Assembly (NCBI RefSeq): GCF_910596095.1
Contig: NC_056548.1
Coordinates: forward strand, 11,805,151-11,869,150
Direction of reading: 5' to 3'
DNA from: Thunnus maccoyii
Lineage: Eukaryota > Chordata > Actinopteri > Scombriformes > Scombridae
DNA length: 64,000 nucleotides
The position numbers and the translations under genes were made by a program. Positions 60,113 to 64,000 of the stretch are shown here, piece after piece (positions within the stretch are counted from its first letter, which is position 1; the number at the start of each line of letters is the position of its first letter). The notes under the pieces are model-generated. The model was not told the DNA's origin, ran no database searches, and was given only the letters and a program-made list of their open reading frames with translations.

Positions 60113-60740
60113 TTAATTGAAGTTTAATTGATGGAGGCAAGATGTGTCTTTCTTCACTGAAAAGTCCATTCTCAGTGTTCTCAGGCTTAAAGTTTCCACA
60201 TCACACTTGTGTAACTTGCATACTGGACCAGGATTGGTTTCCAAACTAGCTGTGATGCCACAAATCATGCTTATAGGCCCACCCTTTAAAATCAGATTTT
60301 CAGTGAGCACAGAGGAAATTTTCACTTTCAGCAGATGAATGTGAAAACAGCCTTCCAGTGTCAAACTCTGCTCAGTGAAGCTCAAACATCCAACTGTAGG
60401 AACAAGAAGAAAAACATATTTTTGTGTGGAAGGGGACTCCAAAGGTGCACTCTAAAAGAAAAAGAATGGTCGAAATTAAAGCTGCAGAGACCGAGATATC
60501 CTGACTTTTACTATCTTTCAGTCAAGCTCCAAAAAAAAATTACATCCTACAATTCCCATGATGCAACTGAATGGTGTCTCTGCCTCAGAAATGCACACAT
60601 CTCGCAAAATCCACGCCCCCAGCATGTAATGCAGACTTCCTGTTTAAAATTTGCAAAAAAGCCTGAGCCTACTGAGAAGTATTCACCATGACAAGAAAAA
60701 TAATACTCATGCCCCTTTAAATACACTTCTGTTTCTGCCA
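60113..60740. repeat. Probable dispersed teleost repeat
   Basis: The phrases 'aagtttccacatcacacttg', 'catactggaccaggattggt' and 'gatgccacaaatcatgctta' are familiar to me from a dispersed percomorph repeat. There is no transposase. Open frames on both strands are unconvincing. Class and edges are unresolved. Confidence 0.35.
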
Positions 60741-61073
60741 ATTAAAGTGATGTAAGCTCTGCATCTTAATCTCATAACAGTCAGGGGGGTGTTCATGTTT
60801 CTTCAAGTGACACATATAGACAGACACATGCCACTTTGACGCACACATATATCAGACATGTACCATGGTGACAGATTTTTAACTAGAACTATTCCACGGA
60901 TAAAAGTAACTTTGATTTTACCCTCTGCTGTCTGGTCATCTCTCTGCTGTTTGCATCACTATGATTCATTTCAAGATTTCAGGCTAACAGGCCTTTCAAA
61001 TATCAAAATGTATGTTGGTGCTTTGTGTTGCTGGAAGAGAAAGTGAGGCAACAGCTTTATACTGTCAGACTGC
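60741..61073. other. Intergenic DNA, nothing recognised
   Basis: Short AT-rich spacer between the repeat and the manea 3' end. Confidence 0.4.
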
Positions 61074-61479
61074 TTTATTTTCTTTCCATTCTTTCCAGGG
61101 TGTACTTTATTTCCATTGAGGTTTAATATAGTCACAGATTACAGAAAGGCAAAACATTCCACATATGACACAGCTTCAGTTGGAGGGGAGCTGAAATCTG
61201 TAACAGTGATAAAACATGCTGATTATGTCATTAATCCAGGCTGTGCGAACAAGAAGTAATAGGACATCAGTTAAATTAACAATAATGCACCTAAGTGTAA
61301 AAAAATAACCAGAGACAAAATTAAGATACAGTAATGAAGTAGTTGACTTGCCTGTGGCTTTTCTCATACAATTATTCATCCTTTGCAGGTTGTTGTCCAT
61401 TCTGTGGCTAAAACTTCATTAATTTATTATTAGTTATAACACCAATTACAGTATCAACACTAAACGGCTCTTTGTCAGA
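61074..61479 (-). promoter_or_regulatory. manea: manea 3' UTR with poly(A) signal
   Basis: The minus strand carries AATAAA (plus-strand TTTATT at 61074-61079) about 400 bases after the manea stop codon. The intervening sequence has no coding potential. Confidence 0.5.
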
Positions 61480-62652
61480 TCATTCCTGCCATCTTCTGCG
61501 CTCACCACCAAATATGGCAGCCCATTTGCGAGTAATCTCCAGGTAAATGGTTGGTTTATTGGGCAGGTAGTCCAGATAAACAGTTTGGCTTGATTTGGGA
61601 ATAGCCGTTTCAATTTGAGTCCCCTCGTGCCATTCATTAAAAGATGTTATAGAGATAAAATCAGGTCTGGCTTCTAATGCAGCACTCAGTGAGGTCTCGT
61701 AATATTTCCCGTTGATGCGGTTTCGAGTGTTTTGGAAGTTCCAGGGTCGAACGCTTGTGTCGATGTAGCCCGGACCCACACTTGGAATGAATATCAGGTT
61801 ATTATCTTCGCAGAAAGCTTTAAGAGAGTCCCAGTTCCGCTGAGTGGACCCATAGGAAAACCCGTTAGTAGCAAAGTAGGTATAGATACCGTCAAACCCT
61901 GCAGTCAGGATATCTCTCTTATGTTTCTCCTCAACCAGCAGGGCGATGAAGATGGCGTCATACGGTGTATCCCTGATGCTGTTACTCTCTGTGTGTTTCA
62001 GCAGTTTGGCCCATTGCTCTGAGTTCATCAGATAGGAGTCGTACACGTAGAAGAGTGGAAGAAGCTTGCCGTTGTTTGTCCTGTACTTGAAGAAGGCAGG
62101 GTGCTCTCCGTATCTGAGGAGAGGAGATATCAGATAAACAACCAAAGATAGGAAAATGACTGATGATAACATGATAATTATTGATTGATGTAGTGAATCA
62201 TGACAGAACGATGAGAGTATAAAATCATGGGGTTGACACGTCACTGAAGAAACACGGCACTACTCACTTTTCAATGATGTATTTGACATTAGCGTACATA
62301 TTGACTTCATCTCTTCCTTTGTATGGTTCAATGTGGAAAGCTACCTGTAAACAAACAAATGATGACAACATAAAATCACACTTTCACCCTCTTCTCTGTA
62401 TGACTTTTTTTTTTCAGAGGGATCATTTATTCTTAGGATATTACAGATGTTTTTAAAGGGACTCATGCATCAAATGTGTATTCAACTACTCTTTTTTATT
62501 ACAAAACAAATGGTTATTAAGCTCAATGCTATTCATACAGACCTTAATATAGTATTTATGTGCCACTTCCAGCAGCAAAGGCACAATGTCATCTGTTGGC
62601 TCACCATTGTCATCCTTCGTGTTAGGAGGGTACCACGAAACAGCAAGGACAC
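61480..62652 (-). CDS. manea: Glycoprotein endo-alpha-1,2-mannosidase (MANEA), 3' three exons; 5' part outside the window
   Basis: Three exons on the minus strand, 62543-62652, 62268-62344 and 61480-62113, join in frame through GT-AG introns. They encode the last 272 or so residues (human MANEA 462). The first begins with two bases of a split glycine codon, so earlier exons with the membrane anchor and start of the GH99 domain lie to the right of the window. The visible part covers most of the GH99 barrel: VSWYPP, VAFHIEPY, FDGIYTYFATNGF, FIPSVGPGYIDTS and SFNEWHEGTQIE. The two glutamates of NEWHE are the family's catalytic or key active-site acids. The enzyme works in the cis/medial Golgi, cutting glucosylated mannose from N-glycans that escaped ER glucosidase trimming. 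MANEAL is the alternative; the beside-fut9 location supports MANEA. No break is seen in the visible part. Confidence 0.93.
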
Positions 62653-64000
62653 CTGAGAATGAGTAACAGTTCAAACATGAACCCCAAACCTGACTGGGGA
62701 AAACACTCAGATAAATGTAATATATATAATTTAGTTATATATTAACTGTAAATATACTGAGGTGATACTAAATGTGTTATGGGGAGAGATAAAGGGGTGA
62801 TGATATGGCAGAAATGAGAATGCTGATAATCATTGGGGCTTTTTTACTGATATAAATATTTGTCAAAATATGGATAATGTATGTTAAACCACATTTTGTT
62901 AACTAAATGATAATCAGTTACAGTAATAATAATATATATAATACAATGTATATAATACAATAATAAGGCTATTTAGTCTAAATATAAGACTACTATAAAG
63001 TGTGATGTCTAAAAACACCATGAATAACAAAAATCTGTGAAACGTTAAATTTTAAAAACAATATGATGATTACAATCACTGAATTACTATATGTATCATA
63101 ACATAGAGCTACACAATAAATCAATACTGTTGTTTCTGTAGTATCATTGTTTTGTGATGATATTATCGTAGTGTTGGCCTCTCCTCTGCTACGTGACTTT
63201 GTGTGCGCTCGCTCAGCAAATTCAATCACATCCTCAAGAATGTCGTACAGCCACAACTCAGAGGAATGTCCTGCCTGATGAAATGAAGAGCTGCGGTTCC
63301 ATCAGTAATGTCATTCAAAACCAAATGAAAAAAATCTGCTAAAAACTACTCAGCTCTGTAACCACTGACTCTAAATTTACGAACGCAAATAATCTGGCTT
63401 TTAATTTGACAAGCTTACATTAGTCATTTCTAGTTGACATTGTGGGTGTATGTGATGTGCTATGGAGAGCCTTTTCATTCAAAACCCTACCATAATGTGC
63501 TATTGTGTGTAGCTTTGTATTTTGTAGTATGTGTCCTGTGTGTTTTAAGCTTTGTACTGTTTGTTATTGTGCTGTTATATGTTTTAATTGTGACCTGCCG
63601 AAAGGACTGCAGATGAAAATTAGCTATAAGATAACTCTGGTACAGTACATCAAATGGTAACATTTATGTTTCACACTGTACATGGTCCCAATAAATACAT
63701 AAATAATAATACTCCTCCAAATTAATGATTCCATGCGAATTGTAATAATAATGAATGATTTTGCATACATTCTATGTTGTAATATACTTTGTTACTGGTA
63801 CTGGTCATTTCAATAGAGATGCCTTTAATCCTACTTTTTCTCTCTCGATCCAACTTTTTTTTTCCAATACCTGAACTCAAATATGTTCAATATGTTCAAA
63901 TTTAAATTTGTAAACCCCACTGCATGAAACTCACTGGGATCATTTGATGTTGGGCGAGTTCAAAGTTGTGAAAACAACGGGGGTGTTTTGAATACATCCC
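62653..64000. other. manea: manea intron, no exon recognised
   Basis: The next upstream manea exon was searched for on the minus strand (expected to encode the segment before VSWYPP) and not found, so the intron probably runs past the window edge. A minus-strand open frame at 62993-63256 (87 codons) has no recognisable domain. The rest is AT-rich. Confidence 0.45.

Noticed and set aside
62993-63256. An 87-codon minus-strand frame in the manea intron
   Set aside because: It has no resemblance to the MANEA segment expected upstream of VSWYPP and no splice support; probably chance.

Overview
The window is vertebrate DNA, most probably from a percomorph (spiny-rayed) teleost. It has compact genes with GT-AG introns, AT-rich non-coding DNA, several repeat families typical of teleosts (Tc1-like transposons, L2-type LINE pieces, palindromic MITEs), and a gene set equivalent to two segments of human chromosome 6q. 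The species cannot be fixed from the sequence alone.

Layout. At 4274-5977 (+) is marcks, with two coding exons. At 10767-14905 (-) is col10a1 (type X collagen), with a non-coding first exon and a TATA box near 15405. A gene-poor stretch of about 19 kb (15.4-34.8 kb) carries two related, decayed Tc1-like copies, a 5'-truncated L2-type LINE, a (TATC)17 microsatellite and several MITE-like repeats. From 34.8 kb to the right end, four genes lie on the minus strand: tgfbrap1-like (34814-39338, 11 coding exons, 835 aa predicted), an FHL gene best called fhl5 (41033-47017, 5 coding exons, 281 aa), fut9 (55698-56780, one coding exon, 360 aa) and the 3' part of manea (61480-62652; its 5' exons lie beyond the right edge).

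manea, fut9 and fhl5 keep the order and orientation of human 6q16.1, with no UFL1 seen between fut9 and fhl5. marcks and col10a1 correspond to human 6q21-q22. The tgfbrap1-like gene is the notable member: in human the single TGFBRAP1 sits beside FHL2 on 2q, so a copy beside fhl5 suggests a whole-genome-duplication paralogue kept in fish and lost in mammals. The genes are not one pathway. fut9 and manea are both Golgi glycan enzymes, tgfbrap1 acts in endosomal tethering, fhl5 is a LIM-only cofactor, col10a1 is an extracellular matrix gene and marcks is a membrane and actin regulator.

Other points worth attention are an unidentified 96-codon open frame with a strong start context (8204-8494, -), a proline inside the MARCKS effector domain, a (TATC)n tract at the shared end of both Tc1 copies, a perfect 17-bp palindrome in the col10a1 intron, and a 4.6 kb fhl5 intron filled by a LINE and an internally duplicated repeat. 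No bacterial-type system, CRISPR array, rRNA or tRNA gene was seen. All assignments are by reading; no database search was possible.
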